Part shown: positions 13,446 to 25,890 of the stretch, piece by piece
Layout: every line of letters starts with the position of its first letter
How positions within the stretch are numbered: the stretch's first letter is position 1
Origin: Pholis gunnellus
Lineage: Eukaryota; Chordata; Actinopteri; Perciformes; Pholidae
Reading direction: 5' to 3'
DNA length: 64,000 bases
Assembly (NCBI GenBank): GCA_910591455.2
Contig: OU342806.1
Location: forward strand, 19,435,841 to 19,499,840
Made by a program: the position numbers and the translations under genes
Notes under the pieces: model-generated
Databases searched by the model: none
Seen by the model: only the letters and a program-made list of their open reading frames with translations
Told to the model about the DNA's origin: nothing

Positions 13446-14420
13446 TTGCATGACAATACAGAAAAAAATAAAGCTTTGCCAGTTTTTCTACAAATAGTAT
13501 CTCTACTGCTGCTGCTACTACTACTTACCAACGACGATGATATCTTAGACCCAATCAATATATGTATAGGATGCCGGCCGAGGCTACCCTCTATGTTAAT
13601 TGTAGCAATTGAGCCTTATGCAATAGCTGTACGCTCACATGGAGGCATATATGTTGTTAAGCAAGCGGAGCACCGGAATGCTCCGTATGTTGATGATGTG
13701 ACCTCATTTTTAAATCACGTGGGAAACTCTATTGCTGCATTGCTAAACCTGATTGAAACCAATAGCAAAATTTCAGGATATAAATTAAACAATTCAAAAT
13801 CTTCAAGTATGCTACTAAATGGAGAGGAGAGAAGCAATCCCGGTCAGAATGTCATACATTGTAATGTCACAGACTGATGTACACATTTAGATATTCAAAT
13901 AATACCGAATATTGATGACAAAGTTAAATCAAATTATGTTCCTAATGTAAAGTCGATCACTAATTAGCCGGAACAATGGAGCTCTCTACCAACTCTTATT
14001 GGCAGAATATTCTCCACAATGATCTAATGTATTTCAGAACAATCCCCTACTACCACCTTCACATCTATTTCCAAAATTGAAAAAGCTATCACCAACTTTA
14101 TATGGAATAAGAGACATCGCAGGCTAAGTCTATCCCTCTTGTACTTACCACACAGTAGAAGGGGGCTACATTGCTCTCATCTCCTGTGGTATTACTGGGC
14201 GGCACAGCTGAGTTCCAGTGTGTTTTATTCCTCATCTGAAAAACCTTCATCTTCGCTGGAGATTGAAGCACAGTCATTTAGTCCACCGTTCCGCTAGTAT
14301 ATCTACTCGTATATGTGCTCGCTTCTAGGTATAAAGAAACTTAGAAAACAAACTGGCAACCTCATTGTTTTGAGTATGTCTTTCTGAGGATCGTTCTTGC
14401 TTTAGTTTTATATGTGCTAG
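13446..14420 (+). pseudogene. L1-like LINE ORF2 (reverse transcriptase) fossil
   Basis: An open stretch to 13877 carries reverse-transcriptase landmarks in order: GCRPRLPS (for GCPLSP), AIEPYAIAVRS, a catalytic box Y-V-D-D at 13686-13697 (normally YADD), LLNLIE, and SGYKLNNSKS. After a stop, further fragments follow: PTLIGRIF near 13996-14019, ITNFIWNKRHR near 14088-14120, and WYYWAAQL near 14188. These match the post-RT region of L1/Tx1-type fish LINEs. Several stops and shifts make it dead. The upstream ORF1 and endonuclease are absent, as in a 5'-truncated copy. Confidence 0.85.
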
Positions 14421-14459
14421 GGAGCATTTAAATCACTAAGTGAAAACCAATAAAGATAG

Positions 14460-14960
14460 TGCTGGGGAAAAAAGGAGGAGATGAAGGAAACGAATATAGG
14501 ACGAGAGTTAAAATTGACACCGATGAGCAGAAGGAGATAATAGAAAGGGGGAAGTAAAAGTAAAGCAGAAGAGAAAAGGAAGGAAAATGACAACTGAAGA
14601 GAAGGAAAGAAGGAATGGCCAAGGAAAAAAAGGTAGGGAGGAGGAGAAAGGGAAGTAGCAAACTAAAGAAAAGGAGACAGAAATTGGAGGAGAGGAGAGA
14701 GAGAAGGAAAAAGGTACCGACAAAAATGATTAAGACAAGAAGGGAAAGAGGGAAAAGGGGACAAAAGATAAGACAGAATGAAAATGACAGGATATGCAAA
14801 CAGGGTCGAGATGGACTGCACGACCATGGAAAGAATAAGATGGAAGAGATAGAAAGAGGTAGGAGTAAAAACATAAGGAGGAGAAAGAAATGAAGGTAAC
14901 AAATCATGAAAATGTATAGAAGCAGGAGAAGAAGGAAACGGAGAAAAAATGTGGGGACTC
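14460..14960 (+). repeat. Half-kilobase purine-rich (GA/AAG) tract
   Basis: About 500 bp in which the plus strand is almost all A and G (units such as AGGAGG, GAAAGG, AGGAAGG). It produces spurious lysine/arginine-rich or serine/leucine-rich open frames on the two strands (14428-14986), which are not genes. It follows directly on the LINE fossil. Confidence 0.85.
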
Positions 14961-15130
14961 ACCATCCTTATGGGGACAAAATGCACATCCCCATAATGTG
15001 AATGAGACTTGGTTTTAGGTTAGGTTTAGGTTAGAGTTAGGATTAGGCTGGTAGAGGTTATGGTTAGGGTACATTTTCCAGGAAGTCAAGAAGTTAGTCA
15101 AGTTATTGTCCCCATAAATCATGAAAACGT
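14955..15130 (+). repeat. GGGGAC-flanked fish repeat with TTAGGTTTAGG runs
   Basis: GTGGGGACTCACCATCCTTA, then TGGTTTTAGGTTAGGTTTAG and related TTAGG/TTAGGG-like units, then ATTGTCCCCATAAATCATGA. The GGGGAC and GTCCCC ends face each other. This is a common fish interspersed repeat; the TTAGG units are not a telomere. Confidence 0.5.
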
Positions 15131-18100
15131 GTGTTTGTCTGTGTGACTCCATGAATTTCTCTGCATATTGTGGCATTACTAGCCCTTTCAAAACCTCTTG
15201 TTCCGAATCCTTTCATCTCCAGTAATCCCTTTCTCTTTGGAAGCGCGGATTAAATCCATGTATGCTGGACTAAAGTATTCATCCATTCTGAAACTTGATA
15301 ACCTTTCACTTTCACCTTCAGACTCACCCAGCAACAATAACTCTGGGTACCACGCAGACATGTTCGCATGGGCCCGCGAAGAAGCGACTGTTTATCTTGT
15401 TCTGTCAGTACGAGACAGACGGTGTCATTACATATGCTACTGCCAGCCGCTGCCAGCAGCTCGCCAGCACAGCCAAGCACCGCTGGTTTCCATGGAGGTA
15501 ATCTGCAACGGCAGAGGCAGCCTAGATTATGGATAGGAGATGAGACTGTGGGCTGGCCACGGGCGTCCCCCCAAGCTTTTGTCTGTCACGCTGTTCCAGC
15601 GAGGCACAGGACACCTCTTTGGGGGATGAAGGGATCTATCTGTCTGTAACTGAGCTCACAGAGAGGATGAAATGGATTTGGCTGGAAACGGGCTGGGCGC
15701 GGCTGGTGAAACATTGAAACATCTCTGCCGGACTCGGAGGGTCGGAAAGCAGATACACAGAGCACGACCGCTCGTAACAGGTGTCCAAAGCAATCATGTA
15801 ACACTGAAAGAAAACAATAGGCACCTTGCATCCGACACAAAAACCTTTAGAAAAGGTGACAACGTAGTTTGCGCACACAAGTGGATTAACGTTGTACAGC
15901 AATTTGGCATTTCATTTCCTCATATTTGCAGAATTTGAATGGAGGATAATCAGTGTTTACCATGAAAAATAAAATCTTTTCTCAGCAAAAGTAACATAAT
16001 TGACCTTATATACTGCTTCATTAAACATCATCTGTCTACTCCAAGTCTTTTTCACCTCTGTGTCAAGGCCCGCTGTCCCTTTAGACAGACCTTCGGCAGA
16101 CATGCCTGAGCATGAAATTCTACAATATTCACTGCGGTCTGTGTATCCTGCGAAGCATGGTTTGAATTTTGACTTCAAACGGTCTTCTGTCTGCAAGTGA
16201 AATTTAAGTGTCTTGAGTTATTCTCATTGAATTCATGCACCTTCCATTGTTGAAACAACCACTTATAAACAAAAGGAAAATACAGCATGTGGTCGAGAAA
16301 TGGCATTCAATTTTGCACAGGGAATCCAAGACCGCTGCTTGTGAAAATGAAAGAGTTAAAAGAAAATACAACGGGTATAAATGCTGCTAAAAGATACTTT
16401 TATTTACTTTGGAAGTCCAAATGTTTACAAAGTAATGACTGCGGCAAACGACATGACATTTTGATTTCATTTAATATGAAGAGAAACGACAGCGAAGGGA
16501 AGCACTCGAGGAAGCCATATAAAATGTATTGTTTGACGACGGAGAACAATGCAATAAAAAAAGGTTACAAAAAAAACTACCTTGCGCCATCTACAGCAGT
16601 ATATAATTTCATTGAATGTTCAGTAAAGAAGATTACCGTTTCATCAAGCTGCATTTCATAAGGCGTATGTAATAGAAAACAGTATCTGTATTTCATAAAA
16701 GCAAGGAGTCACGCAGGGCTTGGAGTCTGCGTGCCGAGGCGGTGGACAAAGTTTGCCAACCCATCTTCTTCTGCAGTTTTATATAGGTCTAGTGTGAAGG
16801 AAGTTAAACCCCTGGAGGATAGTGTGTCAGAGGTGGTATGCATTAGGCAGGATCTTGCCTGTGGCGTCGAAGCATACAAGGTGAGGAAAAGCATTTCTGT
16901 TGGAGCAACTCCTGCTGATAGTGGTGATAAAGTTGTCAACAAAACTGCACTGCAATGCATTAAGTCTTTGGATTTTCTTTGTTTTAATCCACCTCTTACA
17001 GTCGGTCTTAATGCAGTTTTTGGTCTTTTTCCTTCCCCAAGAGAGACATGAGTAGGCTGGGGTCATCAGTGGCAGAAGAAGGAATAAGGTGCCATTGTCA
17101 CACCGCTCAAAAATGAAGAGCTCGGCCACACTGGCACTGACATTATTGGTCTTACGCTTGTATTATTTAGTTTATATATTTTTCTGAATATTACATACAT
17201 TTATATTTTTTACGGTGGAAATTGTGGTGTTGAATCTGGCTTGGGCCAAAAACTGCTGCCTTGGTTTGGCCCGGGTCAGACTTGAAACTACGCAGGTTCA
17301 AGTCGTGCCGGCCCCCCTAATTTTTCGGGCCCAACAATAGATGTTTGAGATACAAATTTGTGCCACTAACCATCATGACAGTGCAGACAAATACCAAGTA
17401 ATGCCACTAGACCTTTCATCACTATACCGTCAAGCTCACACACCAGCTTCATTTGTGAGGACGTACAAACACATTTCACCAAGCCTCTTTCCGGTGTGAC
17501 CAGGCAGTCATGGAATATTCACGCCATGTCAACAGAGTGGGAACCGTAAAGAAACCTACTTTATAATTTATGAATATTTATTTCAGTTTAAGTTTGGGAG
17601 AATTCACCATGACTGTATTAAGATGTTGTTAGATGGAGCCTTTCCATTCCAATGGTAGTTGTTAATGCGGTGCATATGCAAATATATATTTTGATGTGCT
17701 TCCTCAGACTTAGACATTTTTGGCCCCATTGTGCACATGCATTGCTCGATTGAGTCTGCTGACTTTCTGGCTCCTCACATCCATGAATAGCATAATATAT
17801 ATATATATATACTGTGTTTTATTGGACCTGCAATACATTTTATACTATAAAGAAACATTCATTGTTTATGAGGCTAAAATGAATCAGTTTCACAGCCGTG
17901 TCTTTTGTTAGGAAAGTATTTTAGGTTTTAGTGCACATCACATGCATTGTTCAAATGTTTGCTTTTATCCATTTTCACTATATGCCCTTTTCCCAAAAGT
18001 GCCTGGGAAGGCAGGGTGAATCGGCTGACCAATCAAGGACAGTGACAACTGGTTTGCATCATTATCTCCTCTTAGCAGGGAGGGCGCTGGGCACTGTCAA

Positions 18101-20875
18101 GATGTAAGAGGATAGGTCAAAAGTTTGGCAGCAAATGGTATTTTATTAAATTTGGTGCACTCCTGTTATGCTTGTGTGCACATAAATGCATTATGACGAC
18201 AGAAGACAAATCGTACATCTTTTGTTTGTTTGATTTTGATGCTTGATCTCTGTTTATCTCACCCTACACCTACCTGGTGTAGGTTCCAGTTAGGTAAGGC
18301 TGAGAAGGTCAAATGGTATTTTAGCCAGACCTGAACAACAATATGGGTTGTTTTGTAACTAACAAACGCATTGTATAAATATAAAGAAGCCTATGCTGCT
18401 TGATAATTTGGTCTTGGGTTTTTAATCTAAAAAGGTTTTGTGATTAACAGAACTAATATTTGCTTATACTTGTGGCTGTTTTGCCCTGTGATGATCATAA
18501 ATTGCCCATAATTATTTCCCACTACACCACCGGTATCAAGTGATAAGAGCCTAGAATGAATTAATAACTGAATAAATAACGAAAACTATTTAGAAAACAA
18601 ACACAGCTCATTTTCCTTGGGGGACTGTGGAGTACTTATTTGATTATTTGTAGATAAAGCAAGCCATAAGGAAGAACCACTTTACAATGCAACAAATATG
18701 AAACTTGGAGGAAAAAGCTATTACGTATAGGACGTTGAAAACTAAGTAAGACAAAGAGCTCATTAAGTGCCTTCCCTCGGTGGTTGTTCTTCCAATGCAC
18801 TGTCAAAACCTATGACAGAAATACATCAGCAAAACGCATATCAAGGTGACAAGAACAGGAATCTATTTATTTATTGTCACAGAAAAGATTATTTTTCTAT
18901 CTCTGTCTCTCTCTTATGTGCTTTACTTTTACCTCTAACCGAGGTGAAGCATTGGCATGGAGTTGGAAGTGGCAGATGGAACTCAGCTTAAGTCTCCATT
19001 CATCAACCAATCATTGATTCTGGTGGGGGGGGGGGGGGGGGGGGGGGGGGTTGTCCTGAGAAGTGGCTGTGGTGTATACAATATGAATACTAATAATGCA
19101 GGTCTAAAAACAACCAAGCTACAGAATGAAACAAATGAAAAAAAGAAATAAACCAATCAAGAGATAAATATTGTCAATAAAACACATTATGCACCCATCT
19201 TGTAAAAGATCTAGTGGTGCACAGTGCTCCGGTCTTCACACCAGGCAGCCGTGATTTTTCTTTTTTTTCTTTTACGACATATGCTGTGAAATTGACTTGA
19301 ACATTATGCCGAGACTTTAACTCCGTCCATCACAATGAGAGCTGCACAGTTTCTCCTCCTTCTGTTGCTCTCCAAGAGCCTTCGAAGGCCACAGAAGTGT
19401 TGGCACGCGGCTTTCTGGCCAGGCGGGGAGGCATCTTTTGATGGGAATGGCGATAGAAACCTTGTGGTGGTGTTGGCTGTTAGCCTGTTGTGCTCTGCAG
19501 GACAGTCATTTTCTCACCAATTTGACATGCGTGGCATTTTGTTATCGAGCAAGGACGTCGTGTTAGAGAGTCGATTATTCACTGAATGTCAAGGAGGGAT
19601 ATTGTCTCCCATCCTTCCTAAAGGGATCGAGAAAGCTCAGTGACAACGATTTATTCTCTCACTACAAGGTTGTTGGTTTTTTTTAATGACATCTCAGTCA
19701 GATGCAAATGTCTCCATGTAGTCAAAGCTGGATTTAAAATGACATTATGAACGCACATAGAAGGTAAAGTGAGGGATTTAAAAGATTGCCTATTTTTTGT
19801 AAAACAGTAAACAATACATCAAACAAAACAAATAATCCAATGCTCCTCCAACAAATAGGTGTTGTATAACAATTCTAATATAGTTGAATATTGTAAAACT
19901 ACATTTTTTTTTATTTGCACATTTCTGCAAAAGACATGACTACACTTCCCAAAGCACAAGAAAGTCATTATGGGCAACAAAACTAACGTTGACTGTTTCT
20001 GCAAATTTGAACTGAAAGCATTTCAACAACTGACATGTCATTTTTCCACTGAAGATAATGTCAGTTAGTACTCTATAATATGATATATATCTACAAATAG
20101 GTGTTATTTTGGTTTAAAAAGTAGGTAATCGTTTATTCCAGCCACTAAAACTGGGTAGCCTACAAGGTCATTGGAGGTAGATGCAAATATGGGGAAAAAA
20201 CACTTACCCCATGCAAAATGTTGCTCACTCTATCAGTCCTGCACGGCAGGACTTCCACATGGGTCCCAACCTGCAGGTTGGAAACCTTTTGGCTTTATAT
20301 GTTAGCACTGACAACTTTGGAACAGATCCAGGGAAGCAGAAACCCTTACAGGCACTGAGCTGCTGTGGCCTAACAAACGGTACTGTAATGGCACCAGTCA
20401 GTGCTCAGACATTCAGCACTGAAGGCACTGACATTTCAGAGACCTTCTGGAAACTGAAGCAACAGCTTGAGCCTTGAAGTAAAACGGAATGAATCTGCTG
20501 CCACAGGACTACCTAAATATCAGAGTATCTAAAGAGAGTATCAGAGTATCAAGTTCACACACTAGTCAACACGAGAGACTACAGATAGCCTTATTTGATA
20601 TCCAGGAACTGGAGAAGTATATAGTACAATAAAGTATCCAAATATGAAATCAATAAAAATCACTCACTTGATTACATATATGCTTGAGCCCTCTGTTAAA
20701 GTACTCAGATTACTTTTTTATTTAAAGTAATGAGTTATTTAATTAAGTTTTCTAATAATCACAGTGAAATCTACATTGTGTCTGGGGGATAAGTCAGTAA
20801 CATGGACAGCGCCTGACAAAAAAACATATTATTGGTTGTATTAATTATTATTGCGATATTGCTTCTGTCATTCCT
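15131..20875. other. Intergenic; no supported gene
   Basis: Includes a GC-richer patch at about 15360-15760 with overlapping frames on both strands, and a 102-codon frame at 19335 with a hydrophobic start. None resembles a known protein or has a convincing splice partner. Also holds the G26 run. Confidence 0.55.
19025..19050 (+). repeat. Run of 26 G
   Basis: Homopolymer guanine, able in principle to form G-quadruplexes and prone to length errors in sequencing. It causes the poly-Gly open frame at 18957, which is not a gene. Confidence 0.98.
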
Positions 20876-20966
20876 AGGTAGTGCTGGAACATAACAAGTT
20901 ACTTTCTAATTGCAGTAACGTTACAATGTAATTACATTATTACATACAATTTACCCAACACTGGTC
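20876..20966. repeat. Small MITE with AGTGCTGG...CCAACACTGG ends
   Basis: About 90 bp from TAGTGCTGGAAC to ACCCAACACTGG. The ends are imperfect inverted repeats, with TAACGTTA and TAATTACATTATTACA inside, and the CCAACACTG terminus is typical of fish hAT MITEs. The sequence at 20695-20760 may be a second scrap of the same element. Confidence 0.45.
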
Positions 20967-23900
20967 ATGTGTCACCATTGACTTTTGGGTTAAGTTGACT
21001 ACCTAACCTTATACAGATGCTGTGAGTGACCTAAAAGGTACCAAAACAAAGTTACTAAGCTCAAGGTGCCACAAGCGTACATTTTTGGGAGATAAATGAA
21101 ATCTGTATGGTGAGTGTTTTGCAGATATAGAATCAGTATAAATATTTTGCAACTTTTCAGATACAGATAAAATGTTCCCTCATAATGTTGTTTTAAAAAT
21201 AAATGTGATCCAGGCAATATTAGAGTAACTTATTCTAAATAGTTGCGAGTTTAAGAAGACAATCTATGGTTTGGGGCCGGGCATTCAAATAGCATTGCTC
21301 AATTCAGCTGATATTAAACTACCAGACTATTGCTCTGCTGTTTTTTTTCTTTCTGTTATGTGCTTTTTTACTAATCTGATTAGATTGTCTAAAACTGTCA
21401 GGGGATTTTCTCATTTCTGGCTTCCTAACTGGACAACATGTTTATCCACCATATTGGAAAGCTTTAAACACTGGACTGGTGTGTGTGTGTGCGTGTGCGA
21501 GTGTGTGTAATCCACAAAATATCCATCTCCTGGCCAGCCACCTAGCTTGCTAACTTTGCAGTCTGCGCACACCCGCACAGCCCTCCTTTGGACAAACACA
21601 GCAGTCTCCTCTGTGATGGATGTGGAGTCTAAGTGCCACCACTGTTTTTAGCCTTCTAAATATTTCTCCTCTTGCACAAACGCCTCCATGTGCTTGACAC
21701 TGGCTTCTCTGTTTGGCCTCTCTGTGTGCAATATTTGCACCTGTTCTATCCGTCGCTCTGCCCAGCACGTTTCTTTTCGTTTACAGAATTTTTGCCACAG
21801 CATTTTGTTTCTTCTGTGTGTCTCAGATAAACATCCACTGGAACTTACAGTGGGAGCTATGCTAATTTCCCTCACAATAGTGTGGGAGAAGAAAACATAT
21901 TGCCCGGAGAAAATGTGCCCGCATACACAAAACCATGCATACTTTTTTTGTGGGCATCCATATGTTAGAGTGTGTTCCTCCTCTTCCCTGTCTGTATGTA
22001 AATGTGTTCCGCATGCTCCGTCCAGATCAGTAGAGTTTGAGTTTATTATGGCTCATATGATGCAGCATTACAGGAATCCGCTATTACCTGCGGTGCCAGA
22101 CATGGTGCTCTTGGCGGCCCTTTTTATGAGATTTGTTGGAATATAGATTGGCATCTACTGCAGAAGGTAAGCTGGCCGACACACTTGCAGACCGGGAGGG
22201 AGGGAGGCAGGTTAAAGAAATATAACACGTGTTTTATGAGGCTAAAGAAAATGTAAATTGGAAGACTAACATTTTCAAATACCCCATCTAGAGTCTACAT
22301 TATCAGATGTGCTTTTCACTCCCACGTCTCACACAACAGATACACTGTTATTGTAATCTATGCAGATGTCTGCGACGGCTCTGTGCCACGAGCGTAACCA
22401 CGACGTGAACTAAGGCTTCAGGTCTATTTTTACGACAATGTGTATGTAAAGTGAGGTTGATGTTCAAATTTATTACATTCTCTCTCTCTCTCTTTGTGGT
22501 AACCTACATTGTACATTTACTGCCTCGAGCCTATGTCATTGTTAACTTTTCCGTCTGCCCCCAGCACCGACACCTGTCTACCCTGAGTGCAGCAACTAGG
22601 CTATTCAAAGCGGGACTGTTGTGCCGCTATTGTGCCTTGCTGTTCTGTATGACATTTCTAGAGTCAGAATGGGGGGGACATCATTGTTCTGTTTATGTGC
22701 CGGCAGCTGAGGTAGTCACAGAGTCATTCAAACTCAAAAAAAAGTGCAATGCACGAATGCAATTGTCTCGAATTCATCGAAAAAAATACACTTCACACAA
22801 TCTTGCCAAAAACAAAATGAAACTCTGCAACCTAGCTTAACTTAATTTAGCAGCTGCATAAGAGGTCGCAAGTTACAACAGTGTGTGTGTGCTTTTTGTT
22901 CTGTTAGCTGTTATCCAAACACACTGTCCAAAACACTTACAGTGAGCTAACTGGTAATATAGAGGCATACTTATTAAATTGTTTCATTACAATTTTATTT
23001 TCTCACAGTTATTTTAAAGCAAGATAGCAAATTATTTTTTGTTTGAAACCCACTGTAATCTGGCTATATTATCCGTAAGGGACATGCTCAAACCAACATC
23101 AGCACTGAGTAAAAAAAAAAAAACAGCATCGTCATTGACTTCAGTGATCTCTACAATGACACAAGTGGGGTACTAACAAATGCAGCTCTGGCAAAAATGG
23201 AGGGTCCACCGGCCTAAACCTGGCTCAACTTCCATCGTCATCCAGCAATTCACCTACTGAATGTTCAGTTTCTGGTTGAATACCATGACCAGTGTTATCA
23301 AACTAAAACTGCATTGAGGATACATGTTTTTGATTTGTAAATGAATTGTGAAATGTTCAGTTTTGTCGTAACTTACGAAATGTAAAAAAACATTGAGTCG
23401 AGGTGAGTCACAAGACAGCTGTGACTCACCTCTACTTTTCCATCCTGTAGATCTCAAATTCAATAGCTGCTTGGTATTAAGCGACTGTCTGGGTGGCAAC
23501 AAATGTGACATTTCTCTGTATTTAAATTGAGCATTTACAAGCAATAAAAAAAACATACAAGTCGCTGACATGACCCAAAAGGCATGAGTCTTGGTAATGA
23601 AAGTTATTATAGTGTCATGCCCTGGAAAAACAACACATACGGTCCTCCAAATGCTTGGTCTCTTCCTTAGGGAGTCCTGATTCAAAACAGAAGCACAGAG
23701 AGTCAGCTTCAGACTGCAGCAGCCACAAACAGACCATGAAGGGAAGACATCCGTGCTGAGCTGTTTCCTGCCTCTTTAAGGAGGAGAGCGTAATGCCGAG
23801 AGACAGGCTGAGAGTCAGAGATGCACTGAAGGGTGTCAATATAGTAAAAAATTGAATTAAAGTGTAATTAGGGAAATCATTACCTGACACTTCTGCAGTT

Positions 23901-24269
23901 GGGGATTTGGTTAATTTACTGAACAATCCTTAGGCGAATGGACTTTGTCTTAGAAGATTTTTATGTGAAGTGTGACTGACTGAGTGGTAGAGGATGAATT
24001 CATAATGCACTCCTTAAGAATGAAACAGATTCAATCAAATCTGCTTAAAAAGTTGGTGCTGACTGATGATTATCTCATCCTTCGTCGAAGCATAAACAAT
24101 AACTCTGAGGGGCAATGACGCGATCGCTGTGTGCTTTGAAACAGTAGTCTAAGCCTCTCAACTTATACTTGATCATGTTCAAACTCTGAATGACAGTCTA
24201 TGGTACATTTACTTTTGTTCCTTCATTTTTTAAATTGACTTATATATATTTAACAGGTAAAGCTCTCTA
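20967..24269. other. Intergenic; no supported gene
   Basis: A 152-codon frame at 21688 and a 129-codon frame at 22451 are Cys/Leu/Ser-rich without known motifs. A short GT run lies at 21480-21510 and the AP-1 palindrome at 23400. Confidence 0.55.
23400..23432. repeat. Perfect 13-bp inverted repeat carrying two AP-1 motifs
   Basis: GAGGTGAGTCACA at 23400-23412 is exactly inverted at 23420-23432, with a 7-nt spacer. Each arm holds TGAGTCA (AP-1/TRE consensus) in opposite orientation. Confidence 0.9.
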
Positions 24270-24835
24270 TGTGATTACATTTTCCAACTCAGGAGGACCC
24301 TTGCCGTCACTTTCTAACCCACTGGGAAGCCCAGTGTGCACAACTGTGATGCTCAAATACGGTCGCCGAAATCAAGTGGTTGGCATTGTGAATTATAACA
24401 AAAACACTTCAGTTTCGGCTACAAACCGAATTAGCTAGGTTTAGGAAAAAAATATCATGGTCAGGCTTATAATAAGTCAGAAACTAAGGAAAACATAAAC
24501 AACTGGTGCTGAAAAGACATCACTATACATAACTTGGTATGTGAACACCAGTCTCAATCACCAGCCTCCTGGTTTAAAGTACTGTGTTTGTTTGACCCAT
24601 CCACCATTACCCCCACCCACCCTGTATGGGTATTTTCATTCATGATGGTATATCATCACACTCCTGGAGCATTTTGTCCATCCAATATTGGCGCAGGTTT
24701 GCGTTGTAGCTACTGGAAAGCGTGTGTGAAAGTGTCTCATACAGCTGCTAAAGGGGGGGCCGTGTGCATTGGTATCAGACACCAAGGGGTGTGACAAAGT
24801 GTCGGTATTCGATGCCCTGGAAATGAGAATGGGCT
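24270..24835 (+). repeat. Fish interspersed repeat copy (TATTTGACGCCC family)
   Basis: Contains TAGGTTTAGGAAAA, TGTTTGACCCATCCACC, the CACCCTGTATGGGT block shared with the copy at 33960, and the right end GTCGGTATTCGATGCCCTGG then AATGAGAATGGGCTG. No coding function; the short open frames through it are repeat sequence. Confidence 0.6.
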
Positions 24836-24899
24836 GAAAAGTAATTTTCAAGAGAAATCTGGAAAAGAGGATTGCATTAAAACATTGTTAAAACAATAC

Positions 24900-25620
24900 T
24901 GTAGATGCCTAAAACATAAACCAGCTAAAACATCAGACAACTTTGAGAGAACACAGGCCATATCGGTTTTGATTGTGACACAGGTAAGGAGGAAACGGCC
25001 TAAGGAGAGATGCCGATATAAAAGTTAACCAATGGGAACATCTGCACCCGTACAGTAATGGTCCCACAACAGTAGCGTACGAGGTGGTTTGCAAGAAGAA
25101 GTATACAGAAACCGACATCAATACGTCCATGCAGATACTCAGCAAGTGTATTCATGAAGAGCAGCTCATCCAACAAAGATACAAATGTTGGTGACACCAG
25201 TTGTTTCATTACCCTGAAGGAGAAACTGGATAAAATAACTATCTATTTTCAATGTGAATAATAATCATCCATACATACTTATTTCGAGACCATTTCAATC
25301 TCAACTGCTTGGGCCGTTGAGATTCTGGGAAGGGTAGCTGATAACTCAGCTGTAAATGTTTTCCGCATTAACCGACTTCATTTTGGTCAGAGGAAACTGA
25401 ACCTATTGGACATTGTTTTTGCAGATTCCAGAAATCCAAAGCTTTGTAAAAAGCAACAGATATCATTAGCATAAAAACAAACAACAACAAAGACCATTTG
25501 GAAAATAATACTGGTCCGAGTATCGAACCCTGAGGCATGCCCTTTAATACAGGACATGTCACAGCTTACAGCTTGCCCATTTAAGCCAAATACTGTAGAG
25601 TCTTTTAATTAACCCAGGTG
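24900..25620 (-). pseudogene. LINE reverse-transcriptase fossil (L2/CR1/Rex-like), reverse strand
   Basis: Read on the minus strand, 25562-25500 gives LKGMPQGSILGPVLF, the conserved RT motif of L2/CR1/Rex LINEs. A frameshift later, around 25476-25461, is F-Y-A-N-D, a decayed catalytic F/YADD box. Near 25209-24933, in two alternating frames, are LLDELLFMN, EYLHG, NHLVRYCCGTI and LLRPFPPYLC, which fit the C-terminal region of such LINEs. Frameshifts and the Asp-to-Asn change show it is inactive. The clade is tentative. Confidence 0.75.
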
Positions 25621-25860
25621 ACATTTTTAACTGTATATCAAAATCGTTGGACCTTAAACTAGCTCATAGGTTTTAAAGTAGTTTATGCCTTTGGATATGA
25701 ATCTAGAGGCAATGACGGGGACATTGTTGCACTCTATGTAGTGATCATTTTCAGGCTAAACAACATAGCTTCACACAAGTTACATGACCGCAATTAGCTA
25801 CAGTGGGTCCCTCTGGGGGAGAGATTTATGAGCGTGTCCATGCTTGTGTATGTATATTAG

Positions 25861-25890
25861 TGTGTGTGTGTGTGTGTGTGTGTGAGTGTG
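25861..25890 (+). repeat. (TG)n microsatellite
   Basis: 12 perfect TG units, then a broken GAGTGTG tail. Confidence 0.97.

Noticed and set aside
14428..14986. Long open frames on both strands (159, 107 and 92 codons)
   Set aside because: They are the translation of a purine-rich low-complexity tract.
15003..15070. TTAGG/TTAGGG-like units as an interstitial telomere
   Set aside because: The units are irregular (TTAGGTTTAGG) and sit inside a GGGGAC-flanked dispersed fish repeat.
19335..19643. 102-codon frame with a signal-peptide-like start
   Set aside because: Hydrophobic start only; the rest matches no family, and nearby splice signals or a promoter are not evident. Left as unsupported.
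21688..22146. 152-codon frame, Cys-rich
   Set aside because: No cysteine spacing of a known family; AT-rich intergenic surroundings; likely chance.
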